Shown: piece after piece, positions 1-6,450 of the stretch
Layout of the letters: each line of letters starts with the position of its first letter
How positions within the stretch are numbered: the stretch's first letter is position 1
Virus record (IMG/VR): IMGVR_UViG_3300025426_000133
Location: 1 to 21,511 of that record
From: a virus
Length of the DNA: 21,511 nt
Strand: one strand, 5' to 3'
Position numbers and translations under genes: made by a program
The notes under the pieces: model-generated
Database searches by the model: none
Told to the model about the DNA's origin: nothing
The model's input: the letters and a program-made list of their open reading frames with translations, nothing else

Positions 1-481
1 GAATCAACGCCTCTTGACGGTCTGTGTAGGTGATGTCTTCACGCAACACGCCCACACTGCCTGGTTCAACCATGTACGGGTGAATGCCGTTGTTCATGAT
101 GAGTTTGACGTAGGCCGTGCCGTAGACCAGTGACCAGGTAGTGGCGGTAGAGAACACCTGATCAGCGTTGGAGTTGAGCCACTCGTCATTGAGTGCTTTT
201 GTGAGGACGGGCACTTTTTGGTGTTCGTTCTCAGGAATAGACGCACCTAAGTTAATGCTGAACCTGGTGGTTTCTGCTGAGTAGAGAAACGAGGTCAGCT
301 GGTCTAAGTGCGGAAAGATTTTGTTGTAGAGGGCTGGGGCTTCATCAGGCCCGTTGCCAAACAAGTACCAGTTTCTCAGAGATGCGTAGTCAACCTTGCG
401 AGAGCCTATAGAGACTTCACATTTGTAGATGACGTCCTTAAAGAACTCATCACGATCTAGCGCATTCTTGGGTATCTTCAT
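1..481 (-). CDS. Phage portal protein, N-terminal part (truncated by window edge)
   Basis: This is the N-terminal 160 residues of a portal protein, the dodecameric ring at the capsid vertex through which DNA is packaged and ejected. Reading leftward from ATG at 481 the frame stays open to base 1, so the C-terminal part lies outside the window. Recognisable stretches are RNWYLFGNGPDEAP near residues 30-45, TTWSLVYGTAYVKL near residues 113-126 and VEPGSVGVLREDI near 137-149, which follow the pattern of portal proteins in aquatic phages. The start overlaps the stop of the upstream zinc-ribbon gene as ATGA, so the two are probably translationally coupled. Its place downstream of terL in the same operon supports the call. 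The family match is from recognition of the pattern, not from a search. Confidence 0.8.
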   Translation of the reverse strand, partial: MKIPKNALDRDEFFKDVIYKCEVSIGSRKVDYASLRNWYLFGNGPDEAPALYNKIFPHLDQLTSFLYSAETTRFSINLGASIPENEHQKVPVLTKALNDEWLNSNADQVFSTATTWSLVYGTAYVKLIMNNGIHPYMVEPGSVGVLREDITYTDRQEALI

Positions 482-996
482 GTTTGTACTTTCAGACCCT
501 CGTGATCAACCATTGTCCCAGCACCCGCCTTGGGTGGTGTGAATTGTCCTATATCTCGGGGCATAATGGAAACAGATTCGTCTTTTACGGCCTTAAATTG
601 CCCGCCCATCACAGATTTAAGGTTGATATTACCACCATTGCCCCACATAACGCTATCCCCAGGGCGTGGTTCTTTCTTTTGTTCTGCCATGCGCTTGTTG
701 TTAACCTCCATAGCCTCTGTAGCCTGGGCAAACTCCTTGTCTGACAGCTTATTCTTGCGTTTTAGGTAGCCAGACTGGTGTTCACCCGCTCTGGTGGACT
801 TAATATCGGTCATATCAAAGTCCATAGCCAGCTGTTGGAGGTTTTTGTCTGTTTTTGTAGTCTTGGAAGACTTTATAGCCACTGGTTGAAGAAAAACCAC
901 AGATAAAGCAGCATTGCAGCCCTTTATTGGGCATTTGGCCTCTCTAGACTCAAATACACCGTGCGATTCGCAAAAATAGTCCTTTAAAACACCCAT
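478..996 (-). CDS. Small zinc-ribbon phage protein
   Basis: This 172-residue protein has an N-terminal treble-clef or zinc-ribbon-like cluster: Cys9, His12, Cys22 and Cys27, in the pattern CxxH...CPxxxxC. The rest is hydrophilic, lysine-rich in the middle (residues 40-110) and Gly/Pro-rich near the C terminus, with no membrane segment. Proteins of this layout sit between the terminase and portal genes of many uncultured phages. Their role is unknown to me; a packaging or head-assembly accessory role is inferred only from position. Its stop overlaps the portal start as ATGA, and it begins two bases after the stop of the gene at 998-1396. The zinc-binding residues are visible; the function is not. 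Confidence 0.75.
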   Translation of the reverse strand: MGVLKDYFCESHGVFESREAKCPIKGCNAALSVVFLQPVAIKSSKTTKTDKNLQQLAMDFDMTDIKSTRAGEHQSGYLKRKNKLSDKEFAQATEAMEVNNKRMAEQKKEPRPGDSVMWGNGGNINLKSVMGGQFKAVKDESVSIMPRDIGQFTPPKAGAGTMVDHEGLKVQT

Positions 997-997
997 A

Positions 998-1396
998 TCA
1001 CCCCCTTTTTGACAAAATATCGTTGAAATTACTGTAATCGTGCCTGTTTACAGACCCTAATTTGATCTTTGCTGCCCCGCTTGACAGGTCAATCTTGAGC
1101 TGGGACACCATAGGAACAACTGGTTCTTTCCTAAAATCCACATATCTGTGCCCAGAATACTTACGCATGACCTTCACTCTACCCGTTTTCCAGATCGCAT
1201 AAGCCCTGTTTACCCGCTTTTGGGTGTACTCGGTCAGCGGTCTAGTCTCTCTGACAAACACTTCTTCCATGTGCAGCTTGGATAAACCCGCCAATTCACC
1301 AAATAGTTCAATAGAAATGCCCCTGTCTTTGTCTTTAAAGAACAGTTTTATCTCTTTCATGAGCTGTTGTTTGCTAAGAGCGTGCGTCTTTTCCAC
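998..1396 (-). CDS. Hypothetical protein between terL and zinc-ribbon gene, possibly DNA-binding
   Basis: This is a 132-residue basic protein. Residues 27-60 (GISIELFGELAGLSKLHMEEVF) read like a helix-turn-helix segment, as in small DNA-binding proteins, and the stretch around 68-85 is rich in Arg, Lys and Tyr. Its start lies 23 bases inside the 3' end of terL, so it is probably coupled to terminase translation. A small DNA-binding protein next to terL could be a terminase small subunit, and no other small-subunit candidate is visible in the window. That is inference from position and a weak motif. I do not recognise a named family. Confidence 0.65.
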   Translation of the reverse strand: MEKTHALSKQQLMKEIKLFFKDKDRGISIELFGELAGLSKLHMEEVFVRETRPLTEYTQKRVNRAYAIWKTGRVKVMRKYSGHRYVDFRKEPVVPMVSQLKIDLSSGAAKIKLGSVNRHDYSNFNDILSKRG

Positions 1397-3143
1397 CGTA
1401 GACTCCGATCATCTTCAAGTAGTTGGAGACATTCTTGCCAACTGCAAGCTGCTCTGGCGTGTACTCGTCTTGTTTCAAGGACATCTCTTTGGACAGACGC
1501 ATACCAATCAGTCTTGGCTGTACTTGTTCTGCCCAGGCAATCGTTGCTAGAGCAGCTGCTATTACTCGGTCATCCTTGCCACGGCCTGGTGCACCAATAA
1601 ACCCGTTCTCTCGCACAATGCCCTTCATCTCTTCTAGCGTGTCCATGCTGAAGATTCCCATCATGCCCCGCTCAAAGTAATCTTTCATGTAGGACAGCAT
1701 CCGCTCTTTAGAACTGGAGCTGGTCACAAACCCGATGGAGGAGGATAGTCCTCCCATGTTGTCCATGCGTCTCCAGATGTAGTTGGACATACTGCCGAGC
1801 ACGTCCATCAAGCCTCGGCCTGTGTCACCCGTCATGGCTGCTGCCAGGCGTTTGAGGTTTCTAAGTTCGTTGATCACTGCCTGACCTGGACCGTTCACCT
1901 CTAGGTTGAGCGTACTATTCTTATAGGCCCCCGCCAGATGAGCAATAACCCATGCGAATTGGTAGGTGTTGAGTTCTGATGTTGCAAACTCTGCCACTTG
2001 ATCAAGACCATCCGCATAAACTCGAAACACCTGAATGCAGAATCTATCGGCCCAGTCTGATGACCCGTAGGCTGGATCAGCACCAATGACGTAGTAGGCT
2101 GAGTCAACTGGTTGCTGCCATATTCTAAGGGAAGCGAGACGATCTGTTGATTGAAGGCACTCTGTATCTTGGAAGAGTTGCCCAAATGCGTATCTGTAAC
2201 ACTCATAGTCCAACCCCTTTGCATACTTAGCTGCGTCTGTGCAGCGACTGTTAGAAAAGAAACTCGTGCCAGTCATGACAAACGCATAGTCCTCGGTAGG
2301 CGGGAACTCCTGGTACATGAGGGTCTCGTCCTTAATCCCCTCTGCCATCTTCCACCTCCACCAGGCCATCTGTCTGCTGTTGACCTCCACCCCGTACAAC
2401 TTTTTGATTTCCCTGACCCACTCTTTTTCATCAGACTTGAGTTTGCCATCCCAATACACTTTGTACTCTTTGCTCTCAGCGTCAACGCTGTAGTATTCGT
2501 TTCTCCACCAGCCACAGAAGATCGCACGCTGGGTGCGTGCCTTCTTAGCCGTCTTGTACATATCGTGGAACATATTGAACCCTTGAGCTGTGGATTCAAA
2601 AAGATATAGACGTTCTGGGTTCTTCTCTGCGAGTGAGGCAATGAGAGAGGCTAGTCCCTCTTCATTTCCCCAAGAGGCCGTTTCTGTCCCGTGTAGGTAA
2701 GTAATAGCCTTGCCTTGCCCCAGCCGAGACTTATTTCCAGCGATTTGGTAAAAAATCCTTGAACGATTTTTAAGTACCATCTGGTTTCTATTGTGGGCCA
2801 CCAGAGGAATTTTGTATTCTTTAGGGAGACCCTCGATGTACATTCCCAGAGTAGAGCGGAACATATCCCTGTTCTCTTCTGTATCTGCGACCAGAGTGCC
2901 TTGCCAGCCAGGATGGGTAAATTGCCAATAGAGATCAAGAGCCAGGCTAACAGTAGTAATCCCCAGCTGCCGACCTTTAAGAATAACGAAAAAATGGACA
3001 TCTTCTTTTAACCCTTTATCAATTTCACCCATCACATAGGACTGCGTACCCAACAGCTTACCCATCTTCTTGAGACCCTCTTCCTTGGTCTCGATCTTGA
3101 GTTCAGCGCAGAACTTGTAGAACTGCTGGAGATTAAAGTTCAT
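1374..3143 (-). CDS. terL: Terminase large subunit (ATPase and nuclease)
   Basis: This 589-residue packaging motor cuts concatemeric DNA and pumps it into the prohead by ATP hydrolysis. The N-terminal ATPase shows a deviant Walker A, LKGRQLGITT at 55-64, a Walker B-like strand ITYLHGTE at 147-154 with Glu154 as the likely catalytic carboxylate, and a coupling motif FESTAQG at 182-188. The C-terminal RuvC-like nuclease shows Asp356 (GADPAYG), Glu415 (LEVNG) and Asp524/Asp525 (GKDDRV). The length is normal for a large terminase. The start at 3143 overlaps the stop of the glycosyltransferase-like gene as ATGA. The Walker B is unusual because it lacks the common DE pair, but hydrophobic-(S/T)E variants occur in this family. 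Confidence 0.93.
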   Translation of the reverse strand: MNFNLQQFYKFCAELKIETKEEGLKKMGKLLGTQSYVMGEIDKGLKEDVHFFVILKGRQLGITTVSLALDLYWQFTHPGWQGTLVADTEENRDMFRSTLGMYIEGLPKEYKIPLVAHNRNQMVLKNRSRIFYQIAGNKSRLGQGKAITYLHGTETASWGNEEGLASLIASLAEKNPERLYLFESTAQGFNMFHDMYKTAKKARTQRAIFCGWWRNEYYSVDAESKEYKVYWDGKLKSDEKEWVREIKKLYGVEVNSRQMAWWRWKMAEGIKDETLMYQEFPPTEDYAFVMTGTSFFSNSRCTDAAKYAKGLDYECYRYAFGQLFQDTECLQSTDRLASLRIWQQPVDSAYYVIGADPAYGSSDWADRFCIQVFRVYADGLDQVAEFATSELNTYQFAWVIAHLAGAYKNSTLNLEVNGPGQAVINELRNLKRLAAAMTGDTGRGLMDVLGSMSNYIWRRMDNMGGLSSSIGFVTSSSSKERMLSYMKDYFERGMMGIFSMDTLEEMKGIVRENGFIGAPGRGKDDRVIAAALATIAWAEQVQPRLIGMRLSKEMSLKQDEYTPEQLAVGKNVSNYLKMIGVYGGKDARS

Positions 3144-3805
3144 AGAGGCGTTCTAGATGGGGTCATGTTGGTGTGCTTGAACTCACCGCTACGAATGCCC
3201 TTGCAAAGGTTGTGAAAGAGCATAGCGTTGTCAGGCATTCTGCCCTGATACAAATGCAACACGCCCCCCTCAAAATGCGTCCCAATGCCATACTTGCCGT
3301 AGGTATGTAAGTCCCACGCCCCACCTTCTGGTTCTCTCATGTAGTGGGTTGGATAGAGGGTCTTGTATTTAACCTTGTAGATTTCTGCAGCATAGCTTAC
3401 GTTCTCTGCCACGTCACACGTTTCGTTCTCGCAGAAACTAGGCCGTCCCATATCATCCCAAATGTCTCGGCTGATGGCTAGAAAGGCGGGGGCTGCATAG
3501 ATATGTGAATAGGGTGCTATGTGATTACTGACCTGGGCAATCCCCACCATGCTCTTGTTGTGTAGTGCAAACCCTATAGCCTTGTCCACAATCTCTTTGT
3601 TGGTGGGCACACAGTCAATGTCCAGAAACAACTTGGCCTCTGCAATAGAAGACATCATGATGTTGTCCATCCACAGGCCATGCGGTATCTCTTGCTCTGT
3701 GTAGTTGACCACTAACCCCAAATGCTCACAGGTTTCTTTGTGAGCGTTGACAATCTTCTTGTCCACATTAGGCCAATAAAGGCAATGGATTTGGGGCTGC
3801 ATCAT
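3140..3805 (-). CDS. GT-A fold glycosyltransferase-like protein
   Basis: This 221-residue protein has a DxD motif, FLDIDCVP, with Asp62 and Asp64. The DxD motif is the metal and nucleotide-sugar binding signature of GT-A glycosyltransferases. The strand before it (AKLF) and the following segment on the state of the aspartates fit that fold. The N-terminal half has the alternating strand/helix pattern of a nucleotide-binding domain. There is no signal peptide or membrane segment, so it should act in the host cytoplasm. Acceptor and sugar are unknown: candidates are phage DNA bases, virion proteins or host surface precursors. It is sandwiched between another glycosyltransferase gene and terL, with ATGA overlaps at both ends, so it is co-expressed with packaging genes. 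The fold assignment is fairly secure; activity is inferred. Confidence 0.7.
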   Translation of the reverse strand: MMQPQIHCLYWPNVDKKIVNAHKETCEHLGLVVNYTEQEIPHGLWMDNIMMSSIAEAKLFLDIDCVPTNKEIVDKAIGFALHNKSMVGIAQVSNHIAPYSHIYAAPAFLAISRDIWDDMGRPSFCENETCDVAENVSYAAEIYKVKYKTLYPTHYMREPEGGAWDLHTYGKYGIGTHFEGGVLHLYQGRMPDNAMLFHNLCKGIRSGEFKHTNMTPSRTPL

Positions 3806-4500
3806 TTGTAAATCATCCTGGCTAGTTTATAAATCTCTATTGTCTTGTCTGTGACCATGATTGTCTGGCTGTCTCTGGGAGGCATCTCCCCCAAGTCCTT
3901 GTAATGCTGCACAACCCTCGTGATGTAATTAAGGGTTGGTTTTAATGACCTTGCTATCCTCACATTATGAGCCTTGACGTTTGCCCACATATGACGGTCT
4001 CCGATAGCTGAGTCTGCTTGACTCTTAAACATCCAATTGCGTGCCAGGTGTATGGCAGCTTTCCCAAACAAGTAGCAGTTGGTATCGTTGAAGTTATACC
4101 CGTCTGACTCCTGGTCTACCGCCAGAAACCGCCCATCTTCTCTGTAGAGGTTTCTAGGACAAGTCACCAAGTCCACGTTGGCCTCGTTCATGACCCCCGC
4201 CATTGTCTCCAGGTGATTGGGTTCAAACCAGCAGTCAGCATCCAGAAAGGCAATGGCATCATAGTTGAGCGCATTTGCTACAGCTGCCCCCACGCCTCTG
4301 GGGGTGTCCCCAAAATCCCCGCAATTGGGAATCTCTAGGTGCGTCAGCCTAGAACTGCTCTTGATGTGTTCATTAGGATACCCGTCTGCCACCATAAAGT
4401 GATGCACGTTCTTGTAAGTCTGCTTTGCCACGCTGTTCATGCAGCTGGTCAGCAACCCCAAGGGTTCTCTGTAGTAAGGCGTTATTACTGCAATTTTCAT
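3802..4500 (-). CDS. Family 2 glycosyltransferase
   Basis: This 232-residue protein opens with the typical GT2 strand MKIAVITPYYREP, followed by LTSCMNSVAKQTY (the usual SV..QTY helix near residues 18-29). The DxD metal-binding motif is FLDADCWFEP, with Asp87 and Asp89. After it comes a conserved-looking GDRHMW region near 170 in place of the usual ED motif. The protein should transfer a sugar from a nucleotide donor; donor and acceptor cannot be read from the sequence. There is no transmembrane segment. It overlaps both neighbours as ATGA, forming a compact glycosyltransferase pair immediately upstream of terL. It could modify DNA before packaging or decorate a structural protein; both are speculation. 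Confidence 0.85.
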   Translation of the reverse strand: MKIAVITPYYREPLGLLTSCMNSVAKQTYKNVHHFMVADGYPNEHIKSSSRLTHLEIPNCGDFGDTPRGVGAAVANALNYDAIAFLDADCWFEPNHLETMAGVMNEANVDLVTCPRNLYREDGRFLAVDQESDGYNFNDTNCYLFGKAAIHLARNWMFKSQADSAIGDRHMWANVKAHNVRIARSLKPTLNYITRVVQHYKDLGEMPPRDSQTIMVTDKTIEIYKLARMIYK

Positions 4501-4739
4501 TTAGGCTTTCCCATTCTCTCGTCATCCCACCTGGCAATCTCTAGTCGCACTTCTTTGTTCTTGGCACAGTTGATCAGCTCTTTGTAAAACAACTCTGAAT
4601 ATGTTTCACGCCACTCTTTTGCCAGCTTTCTCTTACTCGGTTTACTAATGCAAGCGAGGGCACGTTGCATCTCCTTCCTGAGTTTCACACGAGATGCGTA
4701 CAACTGCTGTTGCATATCCTTCTGCAAATCCATACCCAT
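4497..4739 (-). CDS. Hypothetical small helical protein
   Basis: This is an 80-residue basic protein predicted by eye to be nearly all helical, with repeated Lys/Arg and a SKPSKRKLAKEWRETY segment near residues 32-47. It ends with TGA overlapping the ATG of the family 2 glycosyltransferase, which supports real translation of this frame. The 5' end overlaps the upstream gene (4645-4851) by 95 bases in another frame, an unusually long overlap, so the true start may be an internal Met, for example Met24 near 4670. A possible Shine-Dalgarno stretch GAGG precedes the ATG at 4739. I do not recognise the family. Confidence 0.55.
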   Translation of the reverse strand: MGMDLQKDMQQQLYASRVKLRKEMQRALACISKPSKRKLAKEWRETYSELFYKELINCAKNKEVRLEIARWDDERMGKPK

Positions 4740-4851
4740 ATGCCTCTGCTACCAGTTTATTCTTCTCTCTCTGCACCTGGACAAGACTCTCCCACAGCAC
4801 ACGACATCTGTGCCGCAGTTCGTCCTCTTCTTCCCAGAGCAGATTACCCAC
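4645..4851 (-). CDS. Hypothetical small protein with GTG start
   Basis: This 68-residue protein starts with GTG at 4851-4849, overlapping the TAG stop of the preceding gene as TAGTG, which suggests coupled translation. The N-terminal 40 residues are strongly charged and heptad-like (EEEDELRHRCRVLWESL), so a short coiled coil is likely. The C terminus contains an AYGYGFAEGYATAV segment, a kind of Gly-spaced helix often seen in very small phage proteins. Its last 95 bases overlap the next gene in another frame. No family is recognised. Confidence 0.5.
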   Translation of the reverse strand: MGNLLWEEEDELRHRCRVLWESLVQVQREKNKLVAEAYGYGFAEGYATAVVRISCETQEGDATCPRLH

Positions 4852-5069
4852 TAGGCCACCCTCCAGACGTGCAACGTACTCCCGTTGCTCTTACAGGTGA
4901 ACTTGTACCCCAGCCTCTTCCCAGCCCTGTAGTTGGCGTTGTAAACCTTGTCCCGATACTCCACGGGAACAGCAAACGAATCCCCCACGTCCATCTCCTC
5001 ATAAGGGTAATCAAAGATTACTTTTGGACTAGGCATCTCTACACCTTTTACTATCTCTATTCTTTGCAT
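4851..5069 (-). CDS. Hypothetical protein, first gene of the leftward packaging operon
   Basis: This 72-residue protein has a mixed strand pattern (VIFDYPYEEMDVGDSFAVPV near residues 17-36, then a basic YRAGKRLGYKF segment and C-terminal WRV). The layout suggests a small beta-rich domain, but I do not recognise a family. Two starts are possible: ATG at 5069 with GAGGTG six bases upstream, or an internal ATG giving MPSPKV with AAAGGTG seven bases upstream. The sequence around both is a near repeat (AGGTGTAGAG), so neither is excluded. It is the first gene after the non-coding leader, with the leftward terminator at 5104-5146 just upstream of it. Confidence 0.6.
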   Translation of the reverse strand: MQRIEIVKGVEMPSPKVIFDYPYEEMDVGDSFAVPVEYRDKVYNANYRAGKRLGYKFTCKSNGSTLHVWRVA

Positions 5070-5103
5070 ACTCTACACCTCGTCAGATAACCCTGAGTAT
5101 ACA

Positions 5104-5146
5104 TAAAAAAAGAGGCCATGCAAGCACACGCTCACATGACCTCAAC
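5104..5146 (-). terminator. Leftward rho-independent terminator in the packaging-operon leader
   Basis: On the minus strand a stem GAGGTCATG pairs with CATGGCCTC (9 positions, one mismatch) across a 14-nt loop and runs straight into seven T residues. It lies between the leftward promoter at 5593-5620 and the first gene of the operon, so it would stop leader transcripts before any gene is reached unless it is read through. Confidence 0.7.
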
Positions 5147-5207
5147 CCCTAAGTGGCAACTGCGGGGAAAACACATATTCTGTCCAACGCTACGCATTGT
5201 CGGAAAA

Positions 5208-5238
5208 CCATGTGTTTAGGAAAACACATATTTTTTTT
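5208..5238 (+). terminator. Rightward terminator-like hairpin with T-tract
   Basis: ATGTGTTT (5210-5217) pairs perfectly with AAACACAT (5222-5229) around a 4-nt AGGA loop and is followed by A then eight T residues. The stem is AT-rich, so the terminator would be weak. No rightward gene lies to its left, so either a small rightward RNA exists or the element has another role. A further direct copy of AAACACAT sits at 5169-5176 and could compete for pairing. Confidence 0.5.
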
Positions 5239-5253
5239 GGGGTGGGCGCAATG

Positions 5254-5279
5254 TGGGGGTCACACTTTCCACACCCCCA
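5254..5279. repeat. Inverted repeat TGGGGGT / ACCCCCA
   Basis: TGGGGGT (5254-5260) and ACCCCCA (5273-5279) are exact reverse complements separated by 12 bases. In the leftward leader transcript this would form a stable 7-bp hairpin. No T-tract follows in either direction, so it is not an obvious terminator. Confidence 0.5.
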
Positions 5280-5316
5280 GTCCCCATGAAGTAACCGCTC
5301 ACTAACATACATTTTT

Positions 5317-5332
5317 GTGAGTAAGCACTCAC
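5317..5332. promoter_or_regulatory. Palindrome GTGAGT-n4-ACTCAC, operator candidate
   Basis: This is a perfect 6-bp inverted repeat with a 4-base spacer (AAGC). The 8-mer CACTCACC that contains the right arm recurs at 5545-5552, close to the promoters. It could be a protein-binding site or a short hairpin in the leader RNA; the sequence does not decide. Confidence 0.4.
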
Positions 5333-5446
5333 CCACTTACCCAAAATGCAATCCTATTTGATACAACGGGCGTTATGTTAAGTTCTCCAGATGCGTACGA
5401 CCAACTGCTCGAGACCCCCAACTGGGTGAGGGAAGAGGCATCAGGA

Positions 5447-5460
5447 CCCCCTTTTGGGGG
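5447..5460. repeat. Hairpin CCCCC-TTTT-GGGGG
   Basis: Five C residues (5447-5451), a TTTT loop and five G residues (5456-5460) make a compact, very stable hairpin that lies within the leader transcribed from the leftward promoter. Neither side is followed by a T-tract. Confidence 0.5.
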
Positions 5461-5592
5461 ATGATTTACAACAAAGAACGAGTAGTGGTATCCACATATC
5501 CTCTGTTCTCCCCACCCTATCAGATACCCTGTTAACTATATAGCCACTCACCTAGTAATTGAACTAAATGTACGTCTCCCTATTAAATACAT

Positions 5593-5620
5593 ATTATACA
5601 TAGGTAAAGACTATCGTCAA
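5593..5620 (-). promoter_or_regulatory. Leftward sigma70-type promoter
   Basis: On the minus strand, TTGACG (5620-5615) and a perfect TATAAT (5598-5593) are 16 bp apart. Transcription would begin near 5586 and run through about 480 bases of leader before the packaging operon. Two TACATA motifs (5588-5594 and 5597-5602) overlap the -10 box and the start point. Confidence 0.7.
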
Positions 5621-5638
5621 TAATATACCACTTTCCAC

Positions 5639-5666
5639 TTGACAACTCGTCACCTAATCATATAAT
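5639..5666 (+). promoter_or_regulatory. Rightward sigma70-type promoter with consensus boxes
   Basis: A perfect TTGACA (5639-5644) and a perfect TATAAT (5661-5666) are 16 bp apart, about 50 bp before the first rightward gene at 5722. This is the strongest promoter match in the window and fits an early promoter served by host RNA polymerase. Confidence 0.82.
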
Positions 5667-5672
5667 TGATTC

Positions 5673-5693
5673 TTACATATGGTAAATATGTAA
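5673..5693. promoter_or_regulatory. Palindrome TTACATAT-n5-ATATGTAA at the rightward start site, operator candidate
   Basis: This perfect 8-bp inverted repeat with a 5-base spacer (GGTAA) begins 7 bp after the -10 box, so it covers the expected transcription start. A dimeric regulator bound here would block initiation. The half-site TACATAT also occurs over the leftward promoter at 5588-5594, so one protein could control both directions. It could instead be a 5' mRNA hairpin. Confidence 0.6.
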
Positions 5694-5721
5694 ACCTCAA
5701 ATCCTAACTTGAAAGAACATC

Positions 5722-5943
5722 ATGACAAACACTAAGCATTTAAAGACTACATTTGTTGACTCAACTGGCGCAACCATTTTTGTGATTGTCAACCACAATC
5801 CTATGAATGGCAACTACATAGCGTTTGTTAGCCAGGACAATGGAAACAGCTGGTCAATGATGGGAGAAAGTGGTAGCACTAATTGTGCGCTTGACGATGC
5901 ACAAGTACAGTGGAATTACAACCTCGACTACCAGGCCGTTTAA
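5722..5943 (+). CDS. Hypothetical protein, first early rightward gene
   Basis: This 73-residue protein has Asn/Ser/Gly-rich strands (TTFVDSTGATIFVIVNHNP, then NYIAFVSQDNGNSWSMMG) that suggest a small beta-sheet domain. No cysteines form a metal site and there is no membrane segment. I do not recognise a family. It lies directly downstream of the near-perfect promoter at 5639-5666, as expected for a first-expressed phage gene, which often acts against host functions; that role is only inferred from position. The ribosome site (GAAAG, seven to eight bases upstream) is weak. Confidence 0.65.
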   Translation: MTNTKHLKTTFVDSTGATIFVIVNHNPMNGNYIAFVSQDNGNSWSMMGESGSTNCALDDAQVQWNYNLDYQAV

Positions 5944-5956
5944 AAGGAGCTGCAGC

Positions 5957-6157
5957 ATGATTAAGTACAAGACTTGGCAAGATGGCAACCATACCACCCA
6001 GCGGTTTGCTAGGACGCTACAGGATGCCTTCCCAGGCCATCTGGACTACACGATCTACGAACCCCACGACCTGTATGCGGTTGACGAGGATGACTCATTG
6101 ATTTTAGCTATCGGGTTTGTGTTTGCGATAGTTTTTATCATTTGGTGCATTCTGTAA
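5957..6157 (+). CDS. Small tail-anchored membrane protein
   Basis: This 66-residue protein has a hydrophilic N-terminal domain (about 45 residues, with an acidic AVDEDDS stretch) followed by one C-terminal transmembrane helix, LILAIGFVFAIVFIIWCIL. The start at 5957 is chosen because AAGGAG sits seven bases upstream; a longer open frame from 5870 would overlap the previous gene and has no such signal. The topology implies a cytoplasmic head and an inner-membrane tail anchor. No family is recognised. Early small membrane proteins in phages may act in superinfection exclusion or in host takeover; nothing here shows which. Confidence 0.7.
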   Translation: MIKYKTWQDGNHTTQRFARTLQDAFPGHLDYTIYEPHDLYAVDEDDSLILAIGFVFAIVFIIWCIL

Positions 6158-6438
6158 TGTTTGCTAAGATTCTAGGCACGGGGTTAGACCACCAGACCCT
6201 AGAGAAGGTAGACACGACCGACTCTGATAAACGTAGTGAACTCTGCTTGTACCTCCTGGGCAACCTCGGGGTAGCGATAACGGGGGCAAACCACAAGGTT
6301 TGTAACTTAGATAAACGAGAGTGTCCAGCCGAGAGGTTGTTGACTAGAAAAAAAGTTATCCACAGGGTACTTTTCTCTGGTGGTTTTCCTATTGCTGCTA
6401 GACACCCTAGCCTATGGTGGGTTTTAAAATTTTATTAA
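6157..6438 (+). CDS. Hypothetical protein, uncertain
   Basis: The frame encodes 93 residues from ATG at 6157, which overlaps the TAA of the membrane-protein gene as TAATG. The first 40 residues (acidic and Leu-rich, LGTGLDHQTLEKVD then SELCLYLLGNLG) look protein-like. The C-terminal third (IHRVLFSGGF to WWVLKFY) looks less so and covers a consensus DnaA box (6356-6364) and an AT-rich run. It may be a real small gene, or partly a control stretch before the acetyltransferase. No family is recognised. Confidence 0.4.
   Translation: MFAKILGTGLDHQTLEKVDTTDSDKRSELCLYLLGNLGVAITGANHKVCNLDKRECPAERLLTRKKVIHRVLFSGGFPIAARHPSLWWVLKFY
6356..6364 (+). promoter_or_regulatory. Consensus DnaA box TTATCCACA
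   Basis: This is an exact match to the strong DnaA-binding 9-mer, flanked by an A-run on the left and AT-rich sequence at 6424-6440. A one-mismatch copy (GTATCCACA) lies at 5488-5496 in the divergent region. Two sites about 870 bp apart do not make an origin by themselves. Confidence 0.35.
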
Positions 6439-6450
6439 GTTCTCCCTATT

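Larger units (their letters stand above)
5070..5721. other. Divergent non-coding control region
   Basis: This 652-bp gap separates the leftward packaging operon from the rightward early genes and has no convincing ORF. From left to right it holds a leftward intrinsic terminator (5104-5146), three AAACACAT motifs with a rightward terminator-like hairpin (5168-5238), a G/C hairpin (5254-5279), a 16-bp palindrome (5317-5332), a CCCCC-TTTT-GGGGG hairpin (5447-5460) and a near-consensus DnaA box GTATCCACA (5488-5496). A strongly AT-rich stretch (5521-5720) carries back-to-back promoters and repeated TACATAT sites. It is the best candidate in the window for the main regulatory switch and possibly a replication origin; the origin role is inference. 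Confidence 0.7.

Noticed and set aside
5870-5956. Longer start for the tail-anchored membrane protein
   Set aside because: It overlaps the preceding gene by 74 bases, while ATG at 5957 has AAGGAG at ideal spacing.
5378-6445. 11-base direct repeat TTAAGTTCTCC (5378-5388 and 6435-6445)
   Set aside because: Two copies only, in dissimilar contexts; likely chance, though the second precedes the acetyltransferase start.
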